Shown: in pieces, positions 1 to 9,481 of the stretch
Layout of the letters: each line of letters opens with the position of its first letter
Numbering within the stretch: position 1 is the stretch's first letter
Assembly: GCF_029960785.1 (NCBI RefSeq)
Contig: NZ_JASBQE010000016.1
Span: 62,001-126,000 of the forward strand
Length of the DNA stretch: 64,000 nt
Direction: 5' to 3'
Source: Polyangium sp. 15x6
Lineage (GTDB): Bacteria; Myxococcota_A; Polyangia; Polyangiales; Polyangiaceae
Program-made: the position numbers and the translations under genes
Notes under the pieces: model-generated
What the model saw: the letters and a program-made list of their open reading frames with translations, nothing else
What the model was told of the DNA's origin: nothing
Databases searched by the model: none

Positions 1-102
1 TCGCGCAGTTCTTCCACCCCGAGTCCAGCGCTTGCGCTGGTTCGGGTCGAGGGGCGAACAGCCCCCGCGGGGTCCGGGGCAGCGCCCCGGCGCGGCGCCC
101 CC
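1..102 (+). repeat. Dispersed bipartite palindromic element, second module only (cut by window edge)
   Basis: This is the right-hand part of an intergenic repeat also present at 5641-5946, 10765-11082 and 22551-22855. It starts inside the GCGCAGTTCTTC arm of a palindrome. It then shows the shared nested inverted repeats CCAGCGCTTGCGCTGG, the CGAGGGGCG/CCCCCGCGGGG block and GGGGCAGCGCCCC. It lies just upstream of the P450 gene and shows no coding signal of its own. Confidence 0.85.
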
Positions 103-135
103 ACCGCCGCCGTTTTTCCAGTTACGATACCGCCC

Positions 136-1515
136 ATGTCCGCGCCCGCCCCTCTCCCGCCCCTCGCCCCCGGCGCCCTGCCCCTCGCCGGTCACTTCAT
201 CGCCTACCGCGCCGATCCCCTCGCCTTCCTGATGTCCCTCGCCGCGCGCGGGCCCATCGTCGGCATGCGCCTCGGCCCCATCGACGCCTTCCTCGTCCGC
301 GAACCCGAGGACATCGAGCGCGTCCTCGTCTCCGAGCATCGTCGCTTCTGGAAAGACCGCATGACCCGCGGCCTCGGCCGCATCCTCGGCGATGGCCTCC
401 TCACGAGCGAAGGCGACATATGGCTCCGCCACCGCCGCCTCCTCGCCCCCGCGTTCCACCGCGAGCGCATTGCCACGTATGGGAACGACATGGCCCTCGC
501 CGCCGAGCGCTTCGCCCTCGCGCGCGAGCCCGGCGAGGTCCGCGACCTCCACGCCGACATGATGCGACTCACCCTCGAAATCGTCGCCAAGGCCCTCTTC
601 GCCAGCGACGTCGGCCCGCGCGCCGCCGACGTCGCCCGTGCCCTCGACGTCGTCGTCGATCGATTCGGCGACGGCTTGATCACCCTCTTCCCCTGGATGG
701 AGCACCTCCCGCTGCCCGACAATCGCCGCACCCGCGAGGCCATTGCCACCCTCGACGACGTCCTGCTCGGCGTCGTCCGTGCCCGGCGTGCGCGCGGCGG
801 CGGCGGCTCCGATTTGCTCTCCATGCTCCTCGCCGCCGAGGACGACGCGGGCCGCGGCCTCTCCGATCGCGAGATGCGCGACGAGCTCATGACCCTCTTC
901 CTCGCGGGCCACGAGACCACCGCCCTCGCCCTCTCCTACGCGTTCGTCCTGCTCTCGAAACATCCCGACGTGGAGGCCCGCCTCCGCGCCGAGATCGACG
1001 AGACCCTCGGCGACGCGCTCCCCACCACGGAGAACCTCGCGCGTTTGCCCTTTGCGCGGGCCACGATCCTCGAAACCTTGCGCCTGTATCCGCCCGCGTG
1101 GGCCATCGGCCGCGAGGCCATCGAGGAGACCTCTCTCGGCGGCTATCGCATCCCCAAGGGCACCCAGCTCTGGATCAGCCAGTGGGTCAACCACCGCGAC
1201 GCCCGTTATTTCCCCGAGCCCGAGCGCTTCCTCCCCGAACGCTGGCTCAACGGCCTCGAGCGCGCCTTGCCACGCTTCGCCTATTATCCCTTCGGCGGCG
1301 GGCCTCGCATCTGCATTGGCAACCAGTTCTCCCTGCTCGAAGCCACCATCGTCCTCGCCACGATCCTCCGCCGCGTCCGCGTTCGCCTCCTCGAACGGCG
1401 CCCGCCCGCGCTCAGCCCGATGATCACCCTCCGCCCCACGGGCCCGATCGTCGTCGCCTACGAGCCCGCGCGGAAGACCGCGCTACTTCGCGCGCCCGCT
1501 CCGCTCGTGCCCTGA
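136..1515 (+). CDS. Cytochrome P450 monooxygenase
   Basis: A 459-residue haem-thiolate monooxygenase, full length for the family. The I-helix oxygen-activation motif AGHETT, the K-helix ExxR (ETLRLYPP) and the haem-ligand loop FGGGPRICIG with Cys393 are all present. No N-terminal membrane anchor is evident, so a soluble cytoplasmic enzyme is expected. The PERF/ERW meander is also visible. The sequence resembles bacterial P450s of the CYP4/CYP110-like clan, but the substrate cannot be told. No ferredoxin or reductase gene is adjacent, so electrons must come from elsewhere. The start was chosen at the ATG right after the upstream repeat element. The 3' end overlaps the convergent receiver gene by 33 bases. 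Confidence 0.93.
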   Translation: MSAPAPLPPLAPGALPLAGHFIAYRADPLAFLMSLAARGPIVGMRLGPIDAFLVREPEDIERVLVSEHRRFWKDRMTRGLGRILGDGLLTSEGDIWLRHRRLLAPAFHRERIATYGNDMALAAERFALAREPGEVRDLHADMMRLTLEIVAKALFASDVGPRAADVARALDVVVDRFGDGLITLFPWMEHLPLPDNRRTREAIATLDDVLLGVVRARRARGGGGSDLLSMLLAAEDDAGRGLSDREMRDELMTLFLAGHETTALALSYAFVLLSKHPDVEARLRAEIDETLGDALPTTENLARLPFARATILETLRLYPPAWAIGREAIEETSLGGYRIPKGTQLWISQWVNHRDARYFPEPERFLPERWLNGLERALPRFAYYPFGGGPRICIGNQFSLLEATIVLATILRRVRVRLLERRPPALSPMITLRPTGPIVVAYEPARKTALLRAPAPLVP

Positions 1516-1884
1516 CGCGACCTCGTCCACCGCCGAAAGCAGCGGTTCGAGCCCCACCGGCTTGTGCAAGACGCGCGTCGGCCCGAGCGCCGCGATCGCC
1601 TCGACCGCCCGCGATCCCGCCGCCGTCATCACCACGACCGGCACCTCCGAGAGCGACGGATCGGCCCGCTGCGCCCTGCGGAATTGCTCTCCGTTCATCA
1701 CCGGCATCATCAGGTCGAGCAGGATCACGTCCGGCAGCGGGCCATCGTGCAGCCGCGTGAGCGCGTCCGCGCCGTTGGCCGCCTGGAGAACACGATATCC
1801 CTCTTCCGCGAGGACCATCGTCACGGTTCGGCGAAGATCCTCGTCGTCGTCCACCACCAGCACGCAGCGGCTAGCTCCCGCCAA
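1483..1884 (-). CDS. Single-domain response regulator (receiver protein)
   Basis: A 133-residue CheY-like receiver with no output domain. The acidic pocket (VVDDDED, residues 10-16), the phosphoacceptor Asp57 in LLDLMMP and the conserved Lys in LHKPV are present. Its start overlaps the end of the phytochrome kinase gene by 14 bases, so the two are translationally coupled and it is very probably the kinase's phosphorylation target. With no DNA-binding domain, it would act through protein contacts or as part of a relay. Confidence 0.92.
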   Translation of the reverse strand: MAGASRCVLVVDDDEDLRRTVTMVLAEEGYRVLQAANGADALTRLHDGPLPDVILLDLMMPVMNGEQFRRAQRADPSLSEVPVVVMTAAGSRAVEAIAALGPTRVLHKPVGLEPLLSAVDEVASGHERSGRAK

Positions 1885-4210
1885 CGTCCTTTCCCTTCCC
1901 CGCGGGCGCCGCGCCGCGGACGAGCGGCAGGCACACCGTGAACGTCGCGCCTTGCCCCTCGGTCGAGGCCACGCTCACGTGGCCCCCCATCTGCTCCACG
2001 AACTGCCGCACGATCCACAGCCCGAGCCCGAAGCCGCCGTAATGGCTCGCCGGCACCGCTCGCTCGAATCGCTCGAAGATCCGCGCCTGCGCCTCCGCCG
2101 GGATGCCGATGCCCCGATCCTTCACCACGAGCTCGGCCTCGCGCCGGCGCGTCGCGACCTCCACCGTCACCGGCCGCCCCGCGCCGTACTTGATCGCGTT
2201 CGTCAGCAGGTTCGTCACCACCTGATCGAGCCGCCCCTCGTCCCATTGCCCCACGACCCCTGCCTGCGCACGCACCTCGATCGTGCTCCCGGCCGCCGCC
2301 GCCTGGATCGAGAGCCGCTCCGCCACCCGACGCACGAGCTCCCCGAGATCCGTCTCCGCGAACGAGAGCGAGAGCTTGCCCGACGAGAGCTGCGAGACGT
2401 CGAGGAGCTGATCCACGAGCGCGACACACCGCTCCACCTGCCGCATCGCCATCTCGATCCGCGGCGTCGCGTCCGTCCGGCTGAGCCCGCCCTCCCCGCT
2501 CCGCGTCGTGGCCCGCTGCAGCGCCTCCAGCGTCAGCCGCAGCGTCGCGATCGGCGTGCGCAGCTCGTGCGACGCGACCGAGAGGAAATCGTCCCGCGCG
2601 CGCAGGGCCGCCCGCAGCTCCGCGGCGAGCCGCGCGAGGTCCGCCGCCTGCCCGAGCACGATGCCCACCACCGCCGCGCGCAGCGCGCTCGCGGCCTCGA
2701 TCTCCCACGGCTTCCAGGGATCCGCGCACCCTCGCACCGTCTGCCGCCAGACCTCGAACGATCGACGCGGCTCGATCCGCATCGTGCTCGGATCCCGCGA
2801 CACCGGCTTCCGCGGGTCGCCGCCCCACGCGAGCGTCCGCTCGATCTCCGGTCGGAACCATAACGACATCGTCCGCCCCTCCGAGCTGAACGAGGTCACG
2901 AGCAGCCCGCTCGCCACCGCGGCGAGCCCGCGCGCGAGCGGCAGCTCCGCCCCGAGCGAGTCCGTCGCGAAGATCGGCTCCTTCATCACTTCCCGCAGCC
3001 ACGCCGCGATCCTCCGCACGTCCTCCGCCGTGGGCGTCACGCCGGCCGTCGCCACCTGCGACTCGTCCACCACGGCCACGCCCGTCGCCTCGACGAACCC
3101 GAGCAGCGCTCCTACCTGCCCGAGCAGGCCCTTCTCGGCCTCGCCCTTGCCCGGCGCGATCCGGCTCGACGTCCCGAGCCGCGCCGTCACCTGCTCGACG
3201 TAGTGGTGCGCGAGCGTGCTCGCGCGGAGCTTCTGCTCTGCCGCGTCTTTCTGATCGAGCACCTCGAGCTGGAACGAAACCACGCGTCCGAGCACCTCGC
3301 ACATGCCGCGCTGGGCCGGCACGAGCAGCCGGGGCGCGCGGTGATGACACGCGACGAGGCCGAACAGATCTCCTCCGCGGAGGAGCGAGATCGACATGGA
3401 CGCGCTGACGCCCATGTTGCGGAGGTACTGCACATGCACGGGCGAGACGCTGCGCAGCCATGCGTCGCTCAAGTCGAGCGGGCGGCCCGTCCGCGGGTTC
3501 TCCGGCGGCACGATGGGCGAAGGGACCGCCTCCACGTCCCGGATGCATCGCACCAGGTTTTTCGCGTACAGACGCCGCGCCTGGGCGGGGATGTCCGAGG
3601 CCGGGTAATGCAAGCCGAAGTAAGGCTCGAGCTCCGGCTCGCGCACCTCGGCGATCACCTCGCCGTGCAGGTCGTCGTGGAACCGGTAGATCATCACCCG
3701 GTCGTAGCCCGTGAGCGCCTTGACCTCGCTGGCCATGCTGCGGAGCAGGTCGAGGACGGTCCGCGCCCCGGACAGACGCGCGAGGACGAACTGCAGCGTG
3801 CCGGCGACCCGGCTCTCCTCGGGCGGCCCCGCCCCCTCGAGCTCGAGCACGAGCAGCCCCTCGGAGCGGTGGAGCATCACCGTGAACGCGAGCCCCGCGA
3901 AGCGCAAAAAGAGCGGGCTTTCCTTGCGGAGCGAGGGCTGCCTCAAGGCGCGCTCGAAGAGATCCCACGACCCCGGATCGAGGAACGCCCGGAGGGGCTG
4001 ACCGAGGAGCGCGCGTGCGTCCACGCCGACGAGGGCGCGGGTGTTCTCGCTCGCCTGCACCACCCGGAGATCGTCCTCACGCACAGCGAGGAGCGCGCCG
4101 TGCGGCTGCACGGCACCCGGGATGTGGATGGGTTCCCGCGCGCACTCCTCGAGCGCTTCGGCGCTGAAGTCGAGCGCCTCGGCCCCGATGTCGACCTCGC
4201 CCGTCGTCAC
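1871..4210 (-). CDS. Bacteriophytochrome sensor histidine kinase
   Basis: A 779-residue red/far-red photoreceptor kinase. Domain order is PAS (about 15-120), GAF (about 130-300), PHY (about 310-500), HisKA and HATPase_c. The biliverdin-attachment Cys is at residue 23 (ECAREPIHIPG, followed by QPHG). The GAF domain has the chromophore-pocket motif PASDIP. The phosphoacceptor is His548 (SHELRTP), followed by N (TNAIKYG), G1 (DRGIGIP) and G2 (GFGLGLW) boxes. All catalytic features look intact. It is followed at once by the receiver gene. No haem oxygenase for making biliverdin is in the window. It is divergent from the DNA polymerase IV gene across 180 bases in which nothing clear was seen. Confidence 0.95.
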   Translation of the reverse strand: MTTGEVDIGAEALDFSAEALEECAREPIHIPGAVQPHGALLAVREDDLRVVQASENTRALVGVDARALLGQPLRAFLDPGSWDLFERALRQPSLRKESPLFLRFAGLAFTVMLHRSEGLLVLELEGAGPPEESRVAGTLQFVLARLSGARTVLDLLRSMASEVKALTGYDRVMIYRFHDDLHGEVIAEVREPELEPYFGLHYPASDIPAQARRLYAKNLVRCIRDVEAVPSPIVPPENPRTGRPLDLSDAWLRSVSPVHVQYLRNMGVSASMSISLLRGGDLFGLVACHHRAPRLLVPAQRGMCEVLGRVVSFQLEVLDQKDAAEQKLRASTLAHHYVEQVTARLGTSSRIAPGKGEAEKGLLGQVGALLGFVEATGVAVVDESQVATAGVTPTAEDVRRIAAWLREVMKEPIFATDSLGAELPLARGLAAVASGLLVTSFSSEGRTMSLWFRPEIERTLAWGGDPRKPVSRDPSTMRIEPRRSFEVWRQTVRGCADPWKPWEIEAASALRAAVVGIVLGQAADLARLAAELRAALRARDDFLSVASHELRTPIATLRLTLEALQRATTRSGEGGLSRTDATPRIEMAMRQVERCVALVDQLLDVSQLSSGKLSLSFAETDLGELVRRVAERLSIQAAAAGSTIEVRAQAGVVGQWDEGRLDQVVTNLLTNAIKYGAGRPVTVEVATRRREAELVVKDRGIGIPAEAQARIFERFERAVPASHYGGFGLGLWIVRQFVEQMGGHVSVASTEGQGATFTVCLPLVRGAAPAGKGKDVGGS

Positions 4211-4390
4211 GATCCAAGCCCTCCGTCAGTGTTGGGGGCTCCGCTCGGACAAGCCGAGCTGCGCCCACAAGCCCCCTGGATCTGCGAAGAAGCAACACAG
4301 GGGCCCGCCGCCGCGCGCGGGCGTGCCCGGCCGTGTTTTTCGGACACGAACATTCTCGCGGCGGCTCCGGCCGTGTCATATCGTGGGCCC

Positions 4391-5635
4391 ATGAGCCGGG
4401 TCGTCCTGCACGTCGACATGGATGCGTTCTACGCCTCCGTCGAGCAGCGGGACGACCCGCGCCTGCGCGGCCGCCCCGTCATCGTCGGCGGACATCCGCG
4501 CCGCGGCGTCGTCTGCGCCGCCTCCTACGAGGTCCGTCGCTTCGGCGTGCGCAGCGCCATGCCCATGGCCCGCGCGCTCGTCCTCGCGCCCTCGGCGATC
4601 GTCGTCGCACCGCGTTTCTCCGCGTACGTCGAGGCGAGCGAGCAGATCCACGCCATCTTCGAATCCGTCACGCCCCTCGTCGAGCCTCTCTCGCTCGACG
4701 AGGCCTTCCTCGACGTCACGGCCTCCCGCGGGCTCTTCGGCACCGGCGAGGCCATCGCCACGCACATTCGCGCGCGCATCGCGGCCGAGCTTTCCCTTCC
4801 GGCCTCGGCCGGCGTCGCCTCCTCGAAGCTCGTCGCCAAGATCGCCTCCGACCTCGCCAAGCCGAACGGCCAGCGGATCGTCGCGCCCGAGGAGACCACG
4901 CAGTTCCTCGCGCCTCTGCCCGTCTCGCGCCTCTGGGGCGTCGGGCCGAAGACCGAGGAGATCCTGCGCGCGCAGGGCTTGCACACCATCGGCGATGTCG
5001 CTGCGCGGGATCCCGTCTCGCTCGGGGTGCTGCTCGGCAAGCTCGGCCCGCACATTCATGCCCTCGCGACCGGCCACGGCGACGATCGTCCCGTCGTCCC
5101 AGATCGCGAACAAAAATCCCTCGGGGCCGAGGACACGTTCGAGGAGGACCTCCAGGGCATCGCGGCCCTCACCCCGCACGTGCATGCTCAGGCCTTGCGT
5201 GTCGGCCGCCGCTTGCGCCGCGCGGGGCTCGTCACGCGGGTGGTGGTCCTCAAGGTCAAGCTCTCGGACCACACCCTCGTCACGCGCCGAACCACGCTCG
5301 ACGAGCCCACCGACGACGGCCAGGTCCTCCACCGCGCGGCCCTCGCACTCCTCGACGGCCTGCCCATGTCGCGCCGCGTCCGCCTCACGGGCGTCTCCGC
5401 CCACGAGCTCAGCCGCGGCGGGGGCCAGCTCCCGCTCTTCGACCAGGGCGCGCAGCGCTCGAAACGCCTGAACCAGGTCCTCGACCGCATCGCCGACCGC
5501 TTCGGCCCAGCCGCCGTCGTCCCAGCCGACGTCGCAGGCCTCGGGCACGGCAGCGCAGACGACGAGGCCCGCCGGAAGGTCGGCGCAGCGCAGTTCGACG
5601 CGCCCTCGCGCCTCCCCCGGAGGGAGCGGGGCTGA
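4391..5635 (+). CDS. dinB: DNA polymerase IV (Y-family translesion polymerase)
   Basis: A 414-residue Y-family polymerase that copies past damaged bases. The catalytic acidic residues are visible: D9 in HVDMDAFYASVE, and D103/E104 in SLDEAFLDV. The palm/fingers, a helix-hairpin-helix thumb (LWGVGPKTEEIL) and the little-finger domain follow in order. Length matches E. coli-type DinB extended by about 60 residues. The C-terminal tail after about residue 350 is low-complexity and lacks a clear clamp-binding motif. The start is the ATG at MSRVVLH. A longer open frame upstream belongs to the antisense of the phytochrome gene. No LexA-type box was recognised upstream. Confidence 0.93.
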   Translation: MSRVVLHVDMDAFYASVEQRDDPRLRGRPVIVGGHPRRGVVCAASYEVRRFGVRSAMPMARALVLAPSAIVVAPRFSAYVEASEQIHAIFESVTPLVEPLSLDEAFLDVTASRGLFGTGEAIATHIRARIAAELSLPASAGVASSKLVAKIASDLAKPNGQRIVAPEETTQFLAPLPVSRLWGVGPKTEEILRAQGLHTIGDVAARDPVSLGVLLGKLGPHIHALATGHGDDRPVVPDREQKSLGAEDTFEEDLQGIAALTPHVHAQALRVGRRLRRAGLVTRVVVLKVKLSDHTLVTRRTTLDEPTDDGQVLHRAALALLDGLPMSRRVRLTGVSAHELSRGGGQLPLFDQGAQRSKRLNQVLDRIADRFGPAAVVPADVAGLGHGSADDEARRKVGAAQFDAPSRLPRRERG

Positions 5636-5640
5636 GCCGC

Positions 5641-5946
5641 CGCGCCGGGGCTCTGCCCCGGGCCCCGCGGGGGCTATCCGCCCCTCGACCCGGACCAGGC
5701 ACGGCCTGGACCGAGGGTGGAAGAACTGCGCTCCGCGCAGTTCTTCCAACGGGCCGGTGAGACAGCCTTGCCTGTCGAAACGTCAGCGCGGCTGCCTTGC
5801 TTGGCAGGGTCGTGGCTGGTCTTGACCTGGCCTGTTCGATGAACTGCGCATCGCGCAGTTCATCGACCCCGGGTCCAGCCCCTGGCTGGTCCGGGTCCAG
5901 GGGCGGATAGCCCCTGGTGGGGCCTGGGGCAACGCCCCAGCGAAGC
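5641..5946 (-). repeat. Dispersed bipartite palindromic element, complete, inverted orientation
   Basis: A complete copy in reverse orientation relative to those at 10765 and 22551. It carries the module with GAAGAACTGCGC/GCGCAGTTCTTC, then a spacer containing GCGCGGCTGCC, then the module with GATGAACTGCGC/GCGCAGTTCATC. Outer ends carry the GGGGC(T/A)NTGCCCC hairpins. It fills nearly the whole 368-base gap between dinB and the next gene. Multiple stable hairpins could also end dinB transcription, but no T-run follows them. Confidence 0.88.
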
Positions 5947-6003
5947 GCCTCCCGGATGAGACCTCCTCTTGTCATTCCTGCCCAAAGCTACTAAGGCGAC
6001 CGC

Positions 6004-6657
6004 ATGTCGGCCGAGACCATCGATGCTTCTCGCGGCGCGCGCAGGACGTTCGTCGCCTCGCGCCTCGGATCGCTCCTCGCCGTGGCTCCGCTCGGCGTCT
6101 GGACCGTGAACCACGTATGGGACAACCTCGCGGCCTTCCAGGGCGCCGAGGCGTGGCAAGCGTCCGTCACGGACCACGCGCACCCCGTCGCGCATGGGGT
6201 CACGCTCCTCGTCGTCCTCCTGCCCCTCGTGATCCACACGGTGTGGGGCCTCGGCCGGCTCAAGAGCATGCGCCCGAACAACGAGCGGTATGGCTACTTC
6301 GCCAACCTCCGCTACATCCTCCAGCGCGCGAGCGCTGTCGGCGTGCTCTTCTTCCTCGGCGCGCACATCTGGCTCGCGTTGCTCCGCCCGCGCCTTCTCC
6401 TTGGCCATGCCGAGGCCTTCTCGGACATCTCGCACGAGATGCACCACCACATGCCGACGCTCGTGGTCTACCTCCTCGGCACCCTCGGCGTCGCGTATCA
6501 CCTCGCGAATGGCATCGGCACCTTCTCGATGGGCTGGGGCCTCGCCGCGAGCCGCAAGTCGATCCGCACGATCGAGCGCCTCTCCTACCTCGTCTTCGTC
6601 GTCCTGCTCGCCATGTCCTGGGGCGCCATCTACGCGCTCTGGCGCGCCGGCACCTGA
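6004..6657 (+). CDS. Succinate dehydrogenase/fumarate reductase-type cytochrome b subunit
   Basis: A 217-residue integral membrane protein with five predicted helices, matching the single-polypeptide diheme cytochrome b of Bacillus/epsilon-type succinate dehydrogenases. Likely haem-ligand histidines sit in the helices (NHVWDN, HPVAHG, IHTVWG, GAHIWL, AYHLANG). Such a subunit anchors the flavoprotein and iron-sulfur subunits and exchanges electrons with quinone. Here neither catalytic subunit is adjacent, so it is either an orphan partner of an sdhAB encoded elsewhere or a spare copy. The start ATG lies 57 bases after the repeat element. Confidence 0.82.
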   Translation: MSAETIDASRGARRTFVASRLGSLLAVAPLGVWTVNHVWDNLAAFQGAEAWQASVTDHAHPVAHGVTLLVVLLPLVIHTVWGLGRLKSMRPNNERYGYFANLRYILQRASAVGVLFFLGAHIWLALLRPRLLLGHAEAFSDISHEMHHHMPTLVVYLLGTLGVAYHLANGIGTFSMGWGLAASRKSIRTIERLSYLVFVVLLAMSWGAIYALWRAGT

Positions 6658-6700
6658 ATCGTTGTCATGAGCCTGGCCGCTCCGTTAAGGTGGCCTGGCC

Positions 6701-8647
6701 ATGCCCTTGAAATATCTGGGCGCTCGTGCGCCGCGCCCCCTCCTCGCCTACGCCTTCGCCCACGCTTTCCTCCTCGCCGGCTGCGGCAGTGACGACGCGC
6801 CTGTCTTCACCGCGCCTGATCGCGTCGAGGGCGCCCGCGCGCCCCTGACGGCTCCCTGCGGCGATCCGGACGACCTCCGGTGCCTCCTCCCCTGGCCCTC
6901 CAGCGCCTTCCTCACCGCGGACCCGGCCACCGCCACCGGCGTCCGCCTCCACCTCGAGGCCACGAGCCTCCCCGTCGACGACGATCCTCGCTCCCTCGCC
7001 CTTGCCGACGGGTTTTCCCGCGTCTCGCCTCTCGCCATTGGCTTCGCTGGCCCCGTCGCCCTGCCCGCCGCGGGCTCCTTCACCGAGGGCCCGGTGCGCC
7101 TCCTCCTCGCGCAGCACGACCACGCGCGCCGCGGCGAATCCGTCCCGTTGCGCCTCTCCGCCACGCCGGGCGAGGATCCGGCCGCCGAGACCCTCGTCCT
7201 CGGGTATCCCCTGCACCCCCTCGAGCCCGGCGCCGATTACGTCGCCGTCGTGCTCGACGACCTCAAAATGGAGGGCGGCGCCGCGATCGAGCCGACGCAC
7301 CAGACCCGCGTCGCGCTCGGCCTCGCCACCCCGGCCTCGCAGGCCGAGGCCGATCTGCGCGGCTACCACGCCCCGACCCGAAAGCTCCTCGCGGAGGCGG
7401 GCATCGATCCGGCCCGCGTCCTGCGCGTCTTCGACTTCACGACCCGCTCCGCCGACGACCCCACGAAGCGGCTCACGGCCATGCGCAAGGCTGCGATCGA
7501 CGCCGTCACCCAGGGCAGCGTCACCGTCGAAATCGACTCCGTCGCCTGGGACCCGAACCCGGCCGTCGCGGCCGTCGTGATGGGCCGGCTCGTCGGGCTC
7601 CCGTCGTTCCTCGAGGACGACCTCGACCTCTCGGTCGACGCGGCCGGCGCCGTCGTCCCGAAGGGCACGCACGAGGCGCCCTTCCGCGTCATGGTCCCGG
7701 CCGGCAGCGGCAATTACCGATTCGTCATGTATGGCCATGGCATGGGCGGCAATGTCGATGACGGCTCCTTCGACCAGGAGCTCGGCCAGAATGGCATCGG
7801 CAAGGTCGGCATGCGTTTCGACGGCTGGACGGGCGACGACGTCATCGGGACGTTCGTCGGCATGACGCGCATGGCCGAGGCCACGCACCGCTCCACCGCG
7901 CGGCTCATGCAGGCCCTCGCCGACGGCGCGGGCGTGCAGGCGGCGATGAACACGACGCTCGGCGAATTGCTCTCGGGCCCCACCTTCGACGGCGGGGCGA
8001 ATCCGCTCATGGGCCGCGAGCCCGACGGCAGCGTCCCGGTCTGGGCGGGCGGCTCCCTCGGCGGCACGCTCGGCCTCGTGTATGCCTCCGCGGACCCCGA
8101 CATGCATTACGGCGTCCTCAACGTCCCCGGTGCCGGCTGGACCCATTTCATTCCCGGCTCGAACGTCTACGGCACGATCCAGGGCCTGCTCCGCGCGACG
8201 TACGGCGGCAACCTCGACGTCAGGCATGCGCTCACGCTGAGCCAATCGAACTGGGACGACGTCGACGGCGCGATCTGGGCGGATCGAATGCCCGACGAGC
8301 CGACGGCTTATCTGATCCAGGAGAGCATGGGCGACCCCATCTTGCCGAACGAGGGCACGGCGTTGCTCTCGGTCGCGGTCGGGGCGGGCCAGGTGGGCGC
8401 GGTCTTGAGCCCGATCCTGGGCGTCGAGACGTCGGCCGAGGTGGTCGGCAAGAGTGGGCTCACGCAGTTCCGCACGCCGGACATGGATCCGTATGGCATC
8501 CACGGATTCGCCGCGGAGGGCGGGCCCGCCGGGGACGCGGCGCGCCAGCAGATCACGACGTATCTGAAATCGGTCTGGGCGGGTCAGCCCAAGATCACGG
8601 TGCCGGAGGGCTGCACCGGCGGGAGCTGCGACTTCACGAAGAAGTAA
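6701..8647 (+). CDS. Secreted lipoprotein with alpha/beta-hydrolase-like fold
   Basis: A 648-residue lipoprotein with signal peptide and lipobox LLAGC (Cys28). The N-terminal third looks like a beta-rich domain of unknown role. The second half has features of an alpha/beta hydrolase: an oxyanion-type MYGHGMGG stretch near residue 345 and a nucleophile elbow GGSLGG near residue 450, followed by a strand/helix pattern. An esterase or lipase is therefore possible, but the catalytic acid and His were not pinned down. An AAGGTGG ribosome site precedes the ATG. Its stop is directly adjacent to the convergent stop of the next gene, with no intervening base. Confidence 0.65.
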   Translation: MPLKYLGARAPRPLLAYAFAHAFLLAGCGSDDAPVFTAPDRVEGARAPLTAPCGDPDDLRCLLPWPSSAFLTADPATATGVRLHLEATSLPVDDDPRSLALADGFSRVSPLAIGFAGPVALPAAGSFTEGPVRLLLAQHDHARRGESVPLRLSATPGEDPAAETLVLGYPLHPLEPGADYVAVVLDDLKMEGGAAIEPTHQTRVALGLATPASQAEADLRGYHAPTRKLLAEAGIDPARVLRVFDFTTRSADDPTKRLTAMRKAAIDAVTQGSVTVEIDSVAWDPNPAVAAVVMGRLVGLPSFLEDDLDLSVDAAGAVVPKGTHEAPFRVMVPAGSGNYRFVMYGHGMGGNVDDGSFDQELGQNGIGKVGMRFDGWTGDDVIGTFVGMTRMAEATHRSTARLMQALADGAGVQAAMNTTLGELLSGPTFDGGANPLMGREPDGSVPVWAGGSLGGTLGLVYASADPDMHYGVLNVPGAGWTHFIPGSNVYGTIQGLLRATYGGNLDVRHALTLSQSNWDDVDGAIWADRMPDEPTAYLIQESMGDPILPNEGTALLSVAVGAGQVGAVLSPILGVETSAEVVGKSGLTQFRTPDMDPYGIHGFAAEGGPAGDAARQQITTYLKSVWAGQPKITVPEGCTGGSCDFTKK

Positions 8648-9481
8648 TCACTTCAAGACGAGCTTCCCCGCCTTCGTGAGACAGCTGAACGTCTCGTCGT
8701 TCGGCGGGGTCCCGTCGTCTCGGCAGGGCGGGGGCACGTCGAACGCATCGCCGACCGGCGCTTTCGGATACCAGCAAACGCCGTCGAGGTGACGGACGAG
8801 ATACTTCTCCTCGCCCTCCGTGGCGTTCTCGATCTCCCAGTCGGTCGAGTCGTACACGATGATCGAGCCGGCCTCGCAGATCTCCTCGGCCCCCTTCACG
8901 TGCTCCTTTTTCCAGATGGGCGCGGGCTTGTTGCCCTTCGCGGGCACCCGGTCGCAGGGGACGATCTGGCGGGCGCCGTCCAATCTCTGCGCGGACATGC
9001 TGCCGATGTTCCGGAGGGGCATGACGGTCGTGGTCCACTCCGTCCCGGGGCGCTGCTCGCCGGCCCTCACGTAAAGCGAGGCATACCCACACCCCTCTTC
9101 GGTCGAGCCCTTCTTGCGGATGGCGTCCCGCATCTGCCCGCATTTCCGCTCGGCGTCCTCGACCTTCATGGGGCCCTCGACGGTCTCGACGGTCCACCCG
9201 TCCTCGAAGGTCCCGTGGGTGGCATCGGAGCAGGCCTGCGCCTGGACGACGGCATTGAAGTAGGCCTCCATCGAGGCGAAGTCCGTCTTCGATGCCTCGA
9301 CGGTGGCATTGTACATCTTCGCGAAGTCCGCGAGCCACGCCTTGCCTTCCTCCGTCGCCGCGCCTCCGTCGGACGTCGCAGCGGCGATCAGCGCTCCGCA
9401 GCCGAGCGGACCCGCGCACGCGAGCAAGAGGAACAGCGGTCCCAGGAGCCCGCTCTTCCGCGTCGGGATGGTATGTTTCAT
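8648..9481 (-). CDS. Secreted Cys-containing lipoprotein, unknown function
   Basis: A 277-residue protein starting MKHTIP with a signal peptide and lipobox PLGC (about residue 28). The mature part has about nine Cys, mostly in the second half, which suggests disulfide bonding in the periplasm or outside the cell. No family was recognised. The frame stays open far upstream through the 42-bp palindrome array, but that part has no protein-like character, and the signal peptide fixes the start at 9481. The gene lies 166 bases from the array, which could regulate it. Confidence 0.7.
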   Translation of the reverse strand: MKHTIPTRKSGLLGPLFLLLACAGPLGCGALIAAATSDGGAATEEGKAWLADFAKMYNATVEASKTDFASMEAYFNAVVQAQACSDATHGTFEDGWTVETVEGPMKVEDAERKCGQMRDAIRKKGSTEEGCGYASLYVRAGEQRPGTEWTTTVMPLRNIGSMSAQRLDGARQIVPCDRVPAKGNKPAPIWKKEHVKGAEEICEAGSIIVYDSTDWEIENATEGEEKYLVRHLDGVCWYPKAPVGDAFDVPPPCRDDGTPPNDETFSCLTKAGKLVLK

